NCBI RefSeq assembly: GCF_019145205.1
Contig: NZ_JAHSTT010000003.1
Span: 558,001 to 622,000 of the forward strand
DNA: 64,000 nt
Direction of reading: 5' to 3'
Source: Pseudomonas khavaziana
Lineage (GTDB): Bacteria > Pseudomonadota > Gammaproteobacteria > Pseudomonadales > Pseudomonadaceae
Below the pieces are notes generated by a model, which worked only from the letters and a program-made list of their open reading frames with translations, was not told where the DNA came from and did no database searches. The translations under genes were made by a program, and so were the position numbers. Positions 8,136 to 17,054 of the stretch are shown one piece after another; the stretch's first letter is position 1, and each line of letters begins with the position of its first letter.

Positions 8136-9425
8136 GTGAATCCAACGCCCGCTGTGAATACCTTGCGCCCCTCGGCCTGTCCGGGGTTGTTGCGTATTGT
8201 CCAGGCGTTGGATGGCGGCATTTGCCGGATCAAATTGGCCGGTGGTTCGATCAGTGCCGCCCAGGCCCATGCCGTGGCGGACGCAGCCCAGGCCTATGCG
8301 GGCGGAGTGATCGAGGCGACCAACCGCGCCAACCTGCAGATCCGCGGCATCGGCGCCGAACAGCCAGCCCTGATCGCCATGCTGCTGGCTGCGGACCTTG
8401 GGCCGAGCAACGCCGCGGGTGACGACGTGCGCAACCTGATGCTCAGCCCCAGCGCCGGTATCGACCCGCAGATGCTGTTCGATACCCGCCCGTTAGCCGC
8501 GCAGATCCTCGCCACCCTGCAAACCCATCCGCGCTTTCATCAACTGTCGGCCAAGTTCGCCGTACAGCTCGATGGTGGCGAAGCCCTGGCGATGCTTGAA
8601 CATCACCATGACCTGTGGCTATCGGCGTTTGTACGCGATGGCCAGACGCTGTTGGCGTTCGGTCTGGCTGGCTGCCCGGGGCTGGATGCGCCCGTGGCGG
8701 CGGTGCCGTTGGACCAGGGCCATGCCTTGGTTGTGGCGGTGCTGGAAGCCTTTCTCGACCTGGCGACGCCCGAGCAAACGCGCATGCGCCATCTGGCTGT
8801 GGATAACGTATTGAGCCGCCTGGGCCTGCCACTGCTGTCGGTGGAGGGCTTCCAGCGCCCGGTCAGTGGCGCTTTGCTGCACCTGGGAAGTTATCCACAG
8901 GCGCAGAAAAACCAGTTCTACGTCGCGGCCGTCGCGCCATTGGGCCGCCTCGATCCGCTGATGCTCAAGGGCGTCGCGCAACTGGCCAGCGAGTATGGCG
9001 ACGCAACGTTGCGTTTCACGCCCTGGCAAGGGGTGTTGCTACCCAATATCGAACGCCCTGTCGCGGTGACCGAACGCTTGGCGCAGTTGGGCTTTCTCTG
9101 CTCGATCGACCAACCCCTGGCCCGCCTGATCGCCTGTACCGGTTCCAGCGGCTGCGGCAAAGGCCTGGCCGATACCAAGGTCGATGCGGTGCAACTGGCG
9201 GCCCTGCAACCCGGCGTCGAGGTGCACCTGTCCGGCTGCCCGCGCTCCTGCGCCGCGGCGCACACCGCATCGGCCACCTTGCTGGCGGTGAGCCCGGGCC
9301 ACTACGACCTCTATTTTCGCGACGCAGCCCAACCCGGTTTCGGCCGGCTGCACGCGCGCACTCTTTCCATTGAAGCGGCGGGCGCCTTGCTGCGCGCTCG
9401 CCCACGGAGCAACACCAATGATTGA
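8136..9425 (+). CDS. cobG: Precorrin-3B synthase
   Basis: Oxygen-dependent monooxygenase of the aerobic cobalamin pathway, related to sulfite/nitrite reductases. The cysteine set for the 4Fe-4S cluster is visible as CTGSSGCGKG and CPRSCAAAH in the C-terminal half. I chose the GTG at 8136 (429 residues) because conserved sequence begins soon after it (LRPSACPGLLRIV) and a -10-like CATAAT lies at 8099-8104, downstream of the earlier in-frame ATG at 8079. With the ATG it would be 448 residues. The presence of CobG marks this as the aerobic route. Confidence 0.92.
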   Translation: MNPTPAVNTLRPSACPGLLRIVQALDGGICRIKLAGGSISAAQAHAVADAAQAYAGGVIEATNRANLQIRGIGAEQPALIAMLLAADLGPSNAAGDDVRNLMLSPSAGIDPQMLFDTRPLAAQILATLQTHPRFHQLSAKFAVQLDGGEALAMLEHHHDLWLSAFVRDGQTLLAFGLAGCPGLDAPVAAVPLDQGHALVVAVLEAFLDLATPEQTRMRHLAVDNVLSRLGLPLLSVEGFQRPVSGALLHLGSYPQAQKNQFYVAAVAPLGRLDPLMLKGVAQLASEYGDATLRFTPWQGVLLPNIERPVAVTERLAQLGFLCSIDQPLARLIACTGSSGCGKGLADTKVDAVQLAALQPGVEVHLSGCPRSCAAAHTASATLLAVSPGHYDLYFRDAAQPGFGRLHARTLSIEAAGALLRARPRSNTND

Positions 9426-10044
9426 TTACATCCGCGACGGTCAGGAGATCTATCGCAACTCCTTCGCCATTATTCGCGCGGAAGCCAAGTTGGACCGGAT
9501 TCCGGCTGACTTGGAAAAACTCGCGGTGCGGGTGATTCATGCGTGCGGCATGGTCGAGGCGATCGATGGCCTGCAATTCTCCGCAGGCGCCGGCAAGGCC
9601 GGGCGCGATGCATTGGCTGCTGGCGCGCCGATTCTGTGTGATGCGCGGATGGTGTCCGAAGGCGTGACCCGTGCGCGCCTGCCGGCCAATAACGAGGTGA
9701 TCTGCACCCTGCGTGACGATAGCGTGCCGGAGTTGGCACGCACACTGGGCAACACCCGCTCCGCCGCCGCCCTGGAACTGTGGCGACCGCACCTGGAAGG
9801 CAGTGTGGTGGTGATCGGCAACGCGCCGACCGCGTTGTTCTACCTGCTGGAAATGCTGGATGCCGGCGCGCCGAAACCGGCATTGATCCTGGGTTTTCCC
9901 GTGGGCTTCGTCGGTGCCGCCGAATCCAAGGCGATGCTGGCGGCGGATAGCCGTGGCGTCCCGTTCGTGATCATGCAGGGTCGCTTGGGCGGCAGTGCCA
10001 TGGCCGCCGCGGCAGTCAATGCGCTCGCCACGGAGGTCGAATAA
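9418..10044 (+). CDS. cobH: Precorrin-8X methylmutase
   Basis: Catalyses the C11-to-C12 methyl migration that gives hydrogenobyrinate. 208 residues, beginning [16 protein letters not shown]. The conserved VIHACGMVE, with the catalytic His, lies at about residues 39-47, and [13 protein letters not shown] near residue 160 is also typical. The ATG at 9418 overlaps the end of cobG by 8 nt; a longer reading beginning at 9370 would overlap far more and is unlikely. Confidence 0.96.
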   Translation: MIDYIRDGQEIYRNSFAIIRAEAKLDRIPADLEKLAVRVIHACGMVEAIDGLQFSAGAGKAGRDALAAGAPILCDARMVSEGVTRARLPANNEVICTLRDDSVPELARTLGNTRSAAALELWRPHLEGSVVVIGNAPTALFYLLEMLDAGAPKPALILGFPVGFVGAAESKAMLAADSRGVPFVIMQGRLGGSAMAAAAVNALATEVE

Positions 10045-10775
10045 TGCAGGCACGCGGACGTTTGATCGGCCTGGGGGTAGGCCCCGGCGACCCGGAACTG
10101 ATTACCCTCAAGGCCCTGCGCCTGCTGCGTGAATCGCCAGTGGTGGCGTACTTCGTAGCCAAGGGCAAGAAGGGCAACGCCTTCGGCATCATCGAAGATC
10201 ACCTGGTCGCGCAGCAAACCCTGATGCCGCTGGTGTACCCGGTGACCACCGAAGTGCTGCCGGCGCCGCTCTCCTATGAACAAGTGATCAGCGACTTCTA
10301 CGACAATGCCAGCCTTGATGTGGCGGCGCACCTGGATGCGGGCCGCGATGTGGCGGTGATCTGCGAAGGTGACCCGTTCTTCTATGGCTCCTACATGTAC
10401 CTGCACGATCGCCTCGCCGAGCGCTACGAAGCCCAGGTGATTCCGGGCGTGTGTTCGATGCTAGGGGGGGCCTCCGTACTCGGCGCGCCGCTGGTGTATC
10501 GCAACCAGAGCTTGTCGGTGCTCTCGGGCGTATTGCCCCATGACGACCTCAAGCGCCGCCTGGCGGATGCCGACGCCGCGGTGATCATGAAACTGGGGCG
10601 CAACTTCCCGAAGGTGCGCCAGGTGTTGGAAGAACTGGGCCTGGCCGGGCGTGCGCTGTACGTGGAGCGCGCCACCATGGCCAACCAGAAGATCGTGCCG
10701 CTGGATCAGGTCGATCCGGCGTCCTCGCCGTATTTCTCGCTGATCATCGTGCCCGGTGAAAGGTGGCAAGGTTGA
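10044..10775 (+). CDS. cobI: Precorrin-2 C20-methyltransferase
   Basis: SAM-dependent tetrapyrrole methylase acting on precorrin-2. 243 residues with the family pattern [16 protein letters not shown] at the N-terminus and [18 protein letters not shown] in the middle, followed by IPGVCSM. The start codon overlaps the cobH stop by one base. Confidence 0.96.
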   Translation: MQARGRLIGLGVGPGDPELITLKALRLLRESPVVAYFVAKGKKGNAFGIIEDHLVAQQTLMPLVYPVTTEVLPAPLSYEQVISDFYDNASLDVAAHLDAGRDVAVICEGDPFFYGSYMYLHDRLAERYEAQVIPGVCSMLGGASVLGAPLVYRNQSLSVLSGVLPHDDLKRRLADADAAVIMKLGRNFPKVRQVLEELGLAGRALYVERATMANQKIVPLDQVDPASSPYFSLIIVPGERWQG

Positions 10776-12412
10776 TGACTCCGGCGATTGTGATTCTGGG
10801 CCAAGGCAGCTTGGCCACCGCACGCAAGATCCAACAGGTTTACCCAGGCGCGTTGATCCACGGTCTGGCTGGAAGGGTGGACGGTGCAGACCAGGTTTAC
10901 AGCGAGTTCGGCGCGACGTTGCGCCAGCTCTACCAACTGGGCACGCCGCTGATTGCGTTGTGCGCCGCCGGCATTGTGATCCGGACCCTCGCGCCGCTGC
11001 TGCTGGAAAAGGGCGAGGAACCCGCCGTGCTGGCCGTGGCTGAAGATGGCAGCGCCGTGGTGCCGCTGCTCGGTGGTCTGGGCGGCGTGAACGTGATGGC
11101 GCGTGATATCGCTGCGGCATTGGGCGTATCCGCCGCCATCACCACCAGCGGCGAGCTGCGTTTCGGCACCTGCCTGCTCAACCCGCCGGCCGGTTATCAA
11201 CTGGCCGACATTGAGTTGGGCAAGCGTTTTGTCTCAGACCTGCTGGCCGGCGAAAGCGTGCGCATCGAAGGTGCGGCGCCATGGTTGGACCAGGCCAATC
11301 TGCCACAGGACCAACGGGCGCGCCTGGCGATCCATGTGGGTAATGCCGAGCGCACCCCGGCGGCCAATGAACTGTTGATTTACCCACGTAACGTCTACGT
11401 CACTTGCAAGCCCGGCAAGCAGTTGGCCAAGCGTGTGCACACGGCATTGCGTGACGCGGGGATCGCCGTGCAGGCCCTGGCGTGCCTGTTGGCCAGTGAC
11501 CTGCAGATGGCCGATGCCTCATTGCATGAGGCCGCGTTGGCGTTGGGTGTGCCGCTGCGCTTTGCCCAGTTGACGCCCGTTGCGGATATCAGCATCACCG
11601 TGGCCGAGCAGCCCGTGGATCTGTCACAAGTGGGGCGCCCCCGTGGTCGCCTCGCAGTGATCGGCCTGGGCCCTGGCGCCGCCGAGCTGATGGTGCCGGC
11701 GGTCAAGGCAGAACTGGCGCGTTGCACTGACGTGCTGGGTTATGAAACCTATGTGCGCATGGCCGGGCCGTTCCGTGATGATCAAGTGCAACACTGCACC
11801 GACAACCGCGAAGAAATGCAGCGCGCGCGCCACGCCTTCGAACTGGCCGCCCAGGGACGTTCGGTGGTGGTGGTGTCGTCCGGCGACCCGGGTGTATTCG
11901 CCATGGCTGCTGCGGTGATCGAGGCGTTGCACGACTGCGACGATCCAGCCTGGCATCAGGTCGACCTGGAAATCCTGCCAGGGGTTTCCGCCTCCCTGGC
12001 CACCGCCGCCCAGGCCGGCGCTCCGCTGGGCCACGACTTTTGCGTGATGTCGCTGTCGGACAACCTCAAACCCTGGTCGATCATTGAAAAGCGCCTGGAC
12101 CTCGCCTCCCAGGCTGACCTGGCCCTGGCGTTCTACAACCCGATCTCCCGCGCGCGTCCCTGGCAACTGGGGCGTGCCCTGGAGATTGTCGCACTGCACC
12201 GCACGCCTGAAACGCCAGTGGTGCTGGGCCGCGACATCGGTCGCCCGGGCCAGACGCTGCGTGTCACCACCTTGGGGCAGCTCACGCCCGAGCAGGTAGA
12301 CATGCGCACCATGGTGTTGATCGGCTCATCCACCACCTGCACATTCCCGCGTGCCGGTGGTGGTGAGTGGGTGTATACACCGCGCTGGTATGGCGAAAAA
12401 CCCGCCAGCTGA
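10775..12412 (+). CDS. cobJ: CbiG-like domain fused to precorrin-3B C17-methyltransferase
   Basis: The 545-residue protein has two parts. Residues about 290-545 are the CobJ methylase (GLGPGAAELMVPAVKAEL, SSGDPGVFAMA, LPGVSAS, FYNPISRARPWQ), which contracts the ring and methylates C17 of precorrin-3B. Residues 1 to about 285 resemble CbiG, the lactone-opening enzyme of the anaerobic route (ALCAAGIVIRTLAPLL, VNVMARDIA). The CbiG motif normally written GHxGGAN reads GGLGGVN here, without the His, and the usual GIGC is replaced by VTCKPG, so this half may have lost its original activity. The ATG at 10775 overlaps the cobI stop by one base; an earlier in-frame start at 10763 is possible. Confidence 0.93.
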   Translation: MTPAIVILGQGSLATARKIQQVYPGALIHGLAGRVDGADQVYSEFGATLRQLYQLGTPLIALCAAGIVIRTLAPLLLEKGEEPAVLAVAEDGSAVVPLLGGLGGVNVMARDIAAALGVSAAITTSGELRFGTCLLNPPAGYQLADIELGKRFVSDLLAGESVRIEGAAPWLDQANLPQDQRARLAIHVGNAERTPAANELLIYPRNVYVTCKPGKQLAKRVHTALRDAGIAVQALACLLASDLQMADASLHEAALALGVPLRFAQLTPVADISITVAEQPVDLSQVGRPRGRLAVIGLGPGAAELMVPAVKAELARCTDVLGYETYVRMAGPFRDDQVQHCTDNREEMQRARHAFELAAQGRSVVVVSSGDPGVFAMAAAVIEALHDCDDPAWHQVDLEILPGVSASLATAAQAGAPLGHDFCVMSLSDNLKPWSIIEKRLDLASQADLALAFYNPISRARPWQLGRALEIVALHRTPETPVVLGRDIGRPGQTLRVTTLGQLTPEQVDMRTMVLIGSSTTCTFPRAGGGEWVYTPRWYGEKPAS

Positions 12413-12434
12413 AAACGGCCCATTGGCCGCCGGA

Positions 12435-12490
12435 AAGCTCCGAATGACTCAGGGATTTACCTGGCGTTGTCCGGGGCTTTTTCTTTTTCA
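12435..12490 (+). terminator. Possible terminator after cobJ
   Basis: AAGCTCCG (12435-12442) can pair with CGGGGCTT (12472-12479) with one G-U pair; a small inner stem (CAGG/CCTG) lies in the loop, and a T-rich run with one C follows. It is 22 nt after the cobJ stop. The long loop makes this only moderately convincing. Confidence 0.35.
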
Positions 12491-12612
12491 TGCGATGAAA
12501 ACCGCAAGTCCCGTGCCCGCGCCCTGTCATTGCTGGGGGACGGTTTTTGGTGGGTGTGGCCAAGGAATGTTTGTCCCATGGAAAACTATCCCTGCACTGG
12601 ACTAGGGTGCAA

Positions 12613-12635
12613 GTAAGCCCCATGTGGGGTGCTTG
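12613..12635 (+). promoter_or_regulatory. Leader hairpin before the unknown gene at 12649
   Basis: CCCCA and TGGGG around a 2-nt centre sit inside an outer AAG..CTT pairing, 14 nt before the start codon and overlapping the likely ribosome-binding region. It could hide the start site in the mRNA. No known RNA family is recognised. Confidence 0.35.
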
Positions 12636-12648
12636 TGGAGAACTGGAA

Positions 12649-13428
12649 ATGGAGCGACGTCACAGAAGGATCAACAGTAAAAAAAGGCGCAAATTGATCG
12701 CTGCCTATAAGCTGCCGGGAGCCCCTGGCAAGCAGCTCGCTTCAAGATTGGATCGCGAGGACGACTGCAATGCGGCAGTGGTCAACAACAGCGTGATTTC
12801 CTTCGCCGAGGGGCTGTCTGTGCTGAACCGCGAGTACATTCGCAAAAGCTACCTGCTGGCCAGCAGTTATGTGAGCGATGTGTTGAAGGTCCAACGGGGG
12901 ACCGAGGCGTGGTACGACGAATTTATCAAGGTCATGGTCAGCCTGGGTTGGCTGCCGGTGCGCAGTCGCTTTGAGCGGGTCTCGCGTGCGGGCAAGGGCC
13001 TGACGGTGCAACTGGCGGCCCTGAATATCATCGCTGCGATGCTGGCGTCGACGTCGCTGTCGGGGCCATTGGTCAGCGCCTTGCCGAAGTTGGCTGCGGA
13101 TGCACTGGAAGCGTTGAAGCAGCGGCCGGCATGTTTCGATCTGTTCAAGCGCAATAGCACGGTGCAGCAAGGCGGCGACTTCGGCCTGGCTTCCTGCGCC
13201 GAAAACGACGGTGAATTGATGATGGTGCTGGTGACCTACAGCACCCACGGAGTGGACAAACACCTGGGCATGCCCTTCCTGGAATGGGACAGCTCGTCGT
13301 TCGAGGCATTCAGCGGGCAGACCTGTCTGGTACTGAATACCTCGGTGGTCAATGAAAAAACCATCCAACTGATGCGTGAAAGCGCCGGCGACAAAGTGCA
13401 GTTGGCCATTGCCAAGTACCGGATCTAA
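12649..13428 (+). CDS. Hypothetical protein, 259 residues, not recognised
   Basis: I do not recognise this family. The protein starts with a strongly basic segment (MERRHRRINSKKRRK) and lacks a signal peptide. Residues about 40-110 look helical. A hydrophobic stretch at about 117-145 (QLAALNIIAAMLAS and following) could be an amphipathic or membrane-inserting helix pair. Residues about 170-259 alternate in a beta-like way (ELMMVLVTYSTHG, TCLVLNTSVV). I chose the ATG at 12649; the frame is open further upstream to 12547 but without a better start. It stands alone on the plus strand after the cob genes and overlaps the convergent MarC gene by 4 nt. Compositionally it resembles its neighbours. 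Confidence 0.75.
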   Translation: MERRHRRINSKKRRKLIAAYKLPGAPGKQLASRLDREDDCNAAVVNNSVISFAEGLSVLNREYIRKSYLLASSYVSDVLKVQRGTEAWYDEFIKVMVSLGWLPVRSRFERVSRAGKGLTVQLAALNIIAAMLASTSLSGPLVSALPKLAADALEALKQRPACFDLFKRNSTVQQGGDFGLASCAENDGELMMVLVTYSTHGVDKHLGMPFLEWDSSSFEAFSGQTCLVLNTSVVNEKTIQLMRESAGDKVQLAIAKYRI

Positions 13429-14021
13429 GGCACCAGGTAGCCGCGCACTCCGGTAAAGATGATTTGCGCGGCCAGGGCGCAGACGAACAGGCCCATCAAG
13501 CGGCTGACAATCTGCAGGCCCTGGTCGCCAAGAATGCGTTCGATACGGTTGGACAGGTACAGCACCACACCCACCGTGAGGCTGGCCAGGGCAATGCTGA
13601 GAATGGCGGTGAGCTTGTCATCCCAGTGCGGTTGGCTGACGCCCATCACCAGCAATGCGCCGATGGTGCCGGGGCCGACGGTAAGGGGGATGGTCAGCGG
13701 CACGATGGTCACATCCTGCTGCACGTTGTCGGTCTGCACCGCTGACTTTCCTTGGGCCATGCCCAGGGCGGAAATGAACAACACACTGCCGGCGCCGATG
13801 CGGAATGCGTCCACGGTAATGCCGAACACACTGAAAATCACCCGACCGAACAGGTAGAGCAGCACGCTCGATACCAGGGTCGCCAGGGCCACCTTCCAGG
13901 CCAGGCGCCGACGTTCCTTGCTGGAATAACCACGGGTCAGGCTGATAAAGCAGGACAGCACAAAGAACGGGCTGTAGAGCACCAGCATCTTCAGGTAAAC
14001 GCTGAATAACACATGGAGCAT
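13425..14021 (-). CDS. MarC family integral membrane protein
   Basis: A 198-residue protein with six predicted membrane segments and the family hallmarks of the MarC/UPF0056 group: LTIPLTVGPGTIGALLV in the middle and SRLMGLFVCALAAQIIFTGV at the C-terminus. The function of MarC proteins is unresolved; the name came from the mar locus, but a role in antibiotic resistance was not upheld. It ends against the preceding unknown gene with a 4-nt convergent overlap. Confidence 0.9.
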   Translation of the reverse strand: MLHVLFSVYLKMLVLYSPFFVLSCFISLTRGYSSKERRRLAWKVALATLVSSVLLYLFGRVIFSVFGITVDAFRIGAGSVLFISALGMAQGKSAVQTDNVQQDVTIVPLTIPLTVGPGTIGALLVMGVSQPHWDDKLTAILSIALASLTVGVVLYLSNRIERILGDQGLQIVSRLMGLFVCALAAQIIFTGVRGYLVP

Positions 14022-14071
14022 GGGGGGAGCTCGCGGGCGGTGGAAGTGTGGGCAGTCTATCAGGCGGCAGA

Positions 14072-14174
14072 GATCAAATGTGGGAGGGGGCTTGCTTCCG
14101 ATAGCGGTGTGTCAGTAACAAATATGCTGACTGACCCGCTGCTATCGGGAGCAAGCCCCCTCCCACCTTTGATC
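14072..14174. repeat. Family A REP pair (REPIN-like)
   Basis: GTGGGAGGGGGCTTGCTTCC starts at 14080 and the inverted arm ends at 14166. The symmetry extends into GATCAAA/TTTGATC flanks. It lies between the 5' end of the MarC gene and the 3' end of retS. Confidence 0.85.
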
Positions 14175-14184
14175 GCATTTCAAA

Positions 14185-16956
14185 TTATGACGAAGCATGC
14201 TCCGGGCGCTGTTGGCGCTGCGCTACCCAATAGTCCACCAGCTCACGCAACTGCGATAACTCCACCGGCTTGGCCATATGCCCGTCCATGCCGGCCTGGC
14301 GTGCACGCTCTTTGTGTTCCGAGAGGATATGCGCGGTGAGCGCTACCACCGGCGTACGCACGCGTTGGTGACTGACCTCCCACGCGCGCAGTTGCTGCGT
14401 GGCAGAGAAACCATCGAGGATCGGCATCTCACAGTCCATCAAGACCAGGTCGTAACGCCGGGCTTTCATTGCCTCAAGCGCTTCTTCGCCATTGCTGGCG
14501 GTGTCCGGGTTGAGGTTGAGCTTGCCAAGCATGCCGCGTATCACTTTGGTGGAGATGCTGTTGTCTTCGGCCACCAGAATGCGGAAATCGCCGGGCACGC
14601 TCACGGCTGCCGGTACGCTGGGTGCAGGGCGTGGAAAAGCCGCGCCTTTGCTGCGCTGGGTCAGTTCGTCGGCCAGGGTGGTCTTGAGGGTGTAACCGGC
14701 CACCGGCTTGGCGAGGATGCGCTTGATCCCGCAGTTACGCGCAATGATCTTGCTCGGCGCGTTACTGATGCCGGTGAGCATGATCAGCAGGATGTCGTGG
14801 TTCAGACTCGGGTCTTCCTTGATCTTCGCCGCCAGTTGCATGCCGGTCATGCCGGGCATGTTCTGGTCGAGCAGCACCACGTCGAAGTAATCACGCAGGT
14901 GCGCCTTGGTGCGCAACAGGGCCAGGGCCTCCTTGCCGGAAGGCACGGCGCTGACGTTCAGGCCCCAGGCGGTACATTGCTGCACCAGCACTTTGCGGCA
15001 GGTGTCGTTGTCGTCCACCACCAGCACGCGCGCGTCCTTGAGTGGGCCGTCGAGGTCGGAGGTCGGGTGTTCCAGGCGTTCCGGGTCCAGGGGCAGGGTC
15101 AGCCACAAGGTGCTGCCCTGGTGACTGCCGCTCTTGATACCGAACTCGCCGTTCATCAACAGGATCAGTTGGCGGGCGATAACCAGGCCCAGGTGGCCGC
15201 TCAAGCGCGTCGCCGAAAGGAAGTTCTTGCTGTGCAGTTCGCTGTGCAGCAGGGCGTCGCGCTCGGCGGCTTCCATGGGCAGGCCGCTGTCCTGCACAGC
15301 AATACGCAAGCGTGGCTTGGCGCTGCGCTCGTCCAGGGCCACGACGATCAGCACTTCGCCTTCATCGGTCTTGTGCAGGGCGTTTTCCAGCAGGCTCAAC
15401 AACGCCTGGCGCAGGCGCGTCGGGTCACCGCTGATCACCCGCGGCACCTGGGGCTGGATAAAGCTGATCAGCTCGACATTCTGCTGCTCGGCCTTGGCGC
15501 GGAAGATACTCAGGCAGTCGTCGATCAGCGCATTGAGGTCGAACTGCACATCGTCCAGTTCGATCTGGCCGGACTCGAGCTTGGAAATATCCAGGATCTC
15601 GTTGATCAGGGTGAGCAATTCGTTGCCGGCGCTGTGAATGGTCTGCACGTAGTCGCGTTGCTTCACCGATAAAGGCGTGCCCAGCAGCAGTTCGGTCATG
15701 CCCAACACGCCGTTCATGGGCGTACGGATCTCGTGGCTGATCTTCGCCAGGAACTCGGCCTTGGCGGCGATTTCGGCGTTGCTGGCTGCCAGGTCGCGGC
15801 TGACGCTGAAGCGGGTTTCGACAATTGCGCGCTGGCGCTCGCCGAGGGCCAGGCTCATCAGCAGGCCGCTGATGCAGATAAAGCCCAGCAGGGTGACGAT
15901 CAAGCCTTGCGGCGCCACCAGTGTGAGGCCGAGCAGGGCGGGCAGGATGATCAGCGTGCCGATGTTGAACACCACCATCGCCGCCACGAACAAGCGCGCC
16001 GGGCGGTAGCCTTTCTGCCAGTGGTAGGCCGAGACAAACAGCATGCTCAGGCCGGCCAGCGCCACCAGCGCATAGGTGATGATGTTCAGTGGCAGGGTAT
16101 TGACGAACAACAGCAACAAGCCGCATAGCACGATCAGCAGGATGTCGGCCATCAACAGCTTGTTCAGCGGGTGCGGGCCCAGGGGCATGAAGAAACGGTA
16201 GGCAAACATCAAGCCGCAGGGGGCGGTCAGCAGCAGGGCAAGGTATGCGCCGGGGGTCTGGATCGCATGCCAGTTCGGCAGCCATGGCCCTACCAGATTG
16301 AGGAGCAGCGCCAGGCTGAGCATCAACAGAAATTCACAGGCGGCCAACCATAGGCTGCTGCGCGAGCGATGGTAGGCGAAGCGCGTGAGGTTGTGCAGGA
16401 TCAGCATGAGCAGCACGCCGAACAGCAGGCCGTAGATCAGTGTCTGGTTCTGGTTGGCGGCGGCCAGTACGGCCGGTTCCAAGGTAATGTAGGGGCGCAA
16501 CTCGTGTTCCGAGACCAGCCGCAGGTACACCTCAAGGGGGCGCGGACTTTGGGGCATCGGCAGCATGAAGTCGCTGCTGGGCAACGGGCGTTCAGACTGG
16601 GGCTGGCGTGTGCCTGTGGTTTGCTGCTCTACCAGGGTGTCGCCGTCCAGCACATACAGGCCCAGGCTGGACAGGTCCGGCGCAAAGACCCGCAGCACTT
16701 GCTCGTGCTCGCCCGGTTGCAGCCTGAAGCGCACCCACAGCGCGCCGTCCGGCTGCGCGGCAGTGATCCGGTCCAGTTCGATGGGGCTGAATTGATTGGT
16801 GTAGCGGGCAGAACGGATGTCGCTCAGTTGCAGGTCGGCCTGTTCGTCAAGCAATACTGCCCAACCACTGCCTTGCGTGGCGGCCTGGGCCGGGAGCAAG
16901 CAGAGCAGGGTCAGCAGACTGACTGTGAAACCTATGGCGATCCTGAGCCAGCGCAC
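14185..16956 (-). CDS. retS: Hybrid sensor kinase RetS (7TM-DISM receptor, kinase core, two receivers)
   Basis: In pseudomonads RetS antagonises the GacS kinase and so controls the switch between acute/motile and biofilm lifestyles. The 923 residues comprise a signal peptide (to about 26), a DISM sensor domain (30-160), seven membrane helices (170-370), a histidine kinase core with His408 in [13 protein letters not shown] and Asn525, and two receiver domains with Asp697 and Asp841. The ATP-lid G1 box reads DSGLP instead of DTGxG. The position next to purD matches retS in P. aeruginosa. It starts with GTG at 16956, with GAAGGG upstream. Confidence 0.93.
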   Translation of the reverse strand: MRWLRIAIGFTVSLLTLLCLLPAQAATQGSGWAVLLDEQADLQLSDIRSARYTNQFSPIELDRITAAQPDGALWVRFRLQPGEHEQVLRVFAPDLSSLGLYVLDGDTLVEQQTTGTRQPQSERPLPSSDFMLPMPQSPRPLEVYLRLVSEHELRPYITLEPAVLAAANQNQTLIYGLLFGVLLMLILHNLTRFAYHRSRSSLWLAACEFLLMLSLALLLNLVGPWLPNWHAIQTPGAYLALLLTAPCGLMFAYRFFMPLGPHPLNKLLMADILLIVLCGLLLLFVNTLPLNIITYALVALAGLSMLFVSAYHWQKGYRPARLFVAAMVVFNIGTLIILPALLGLTLVAPQGLIVTLLGFICISGLLMSLALGERQRAIVETRFSVSRDLAASNAEIAAKAEFLAKISHEIRTPMNGVLGMTELLLGTPLSVKQRDYVQTIHSAGNELLTLINEILDISKLESGQIELDDVQFDLNALIDDCLSIFRAKAEQQNVELISFIQPQVPRVISGDPTRLRQALLSLLENALHKTDEGEVLIVVALDERSAKPRLRIAVQDSGLPMEAAERDALLHSELHSKNFLSATRLSGHLGLVIARQLILLMNGEFGIKSGSHQGSTLWLTLPLDPERLEHPTSDLDGPLKDARVLVVDDNDTCRKVLVQQCTAWGLNVSAVPSGKEALALLRTKAHLRDYFDVVLLDQNMPGMTGMQLAAKIKEDPSLNHDILLIMLTGISNAPSKIIARNCGIKRILAKPVAGYTLKTTLADELTQRSKGAAFPRPAPSVPAAVSVPGDFRILVAEDNSISTKVIRGMLGKLNLNPDTASNGEEALEAMKARRYDLVLMDCEMPILDGFSATQQLRAWEVSHQRVRTPVVALTAHILSEHKERARQAGMDGHMAKPVELSQLRELVDYWVAQRQQRPEHASS

Positions 16957-17019
16957 GGCGAAATCCCTTCGTAGGTTGATTGCACGGGTTAACTATGCGC
17001 GGGGCGACATGTGTACGGC

Positions 17020-17036
17020 AAGGGCCAGAGGCCCTT
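17020..17036 (-). terminator. Stem-loop after purD
   Basis: AAGGGCC (17020-17026) and GGCCCTT (17030-17036) form a perfect 7-bp stem with a 3-nt loop, 18 nt after the purD stop and 63 nt before the retS start. No T-run follows on either strand, so it may be a weak or Rho-assisted terminator, or a processing or stability hairpin. Confidence 0.4.
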
Positions 17037-17054
17037 ACCTAACCGAACGGATAG

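Noticed and set aside
12547..12648. N-terminal extension of the unknown protein to 293 residues
   Set aside because: The extra 34 residues lack a ribosome site and cover the leader hairpin; the ATG at 12649 is followed by the basic segment expected at a natural N-terminus. The longer form cannot be fully excluded.
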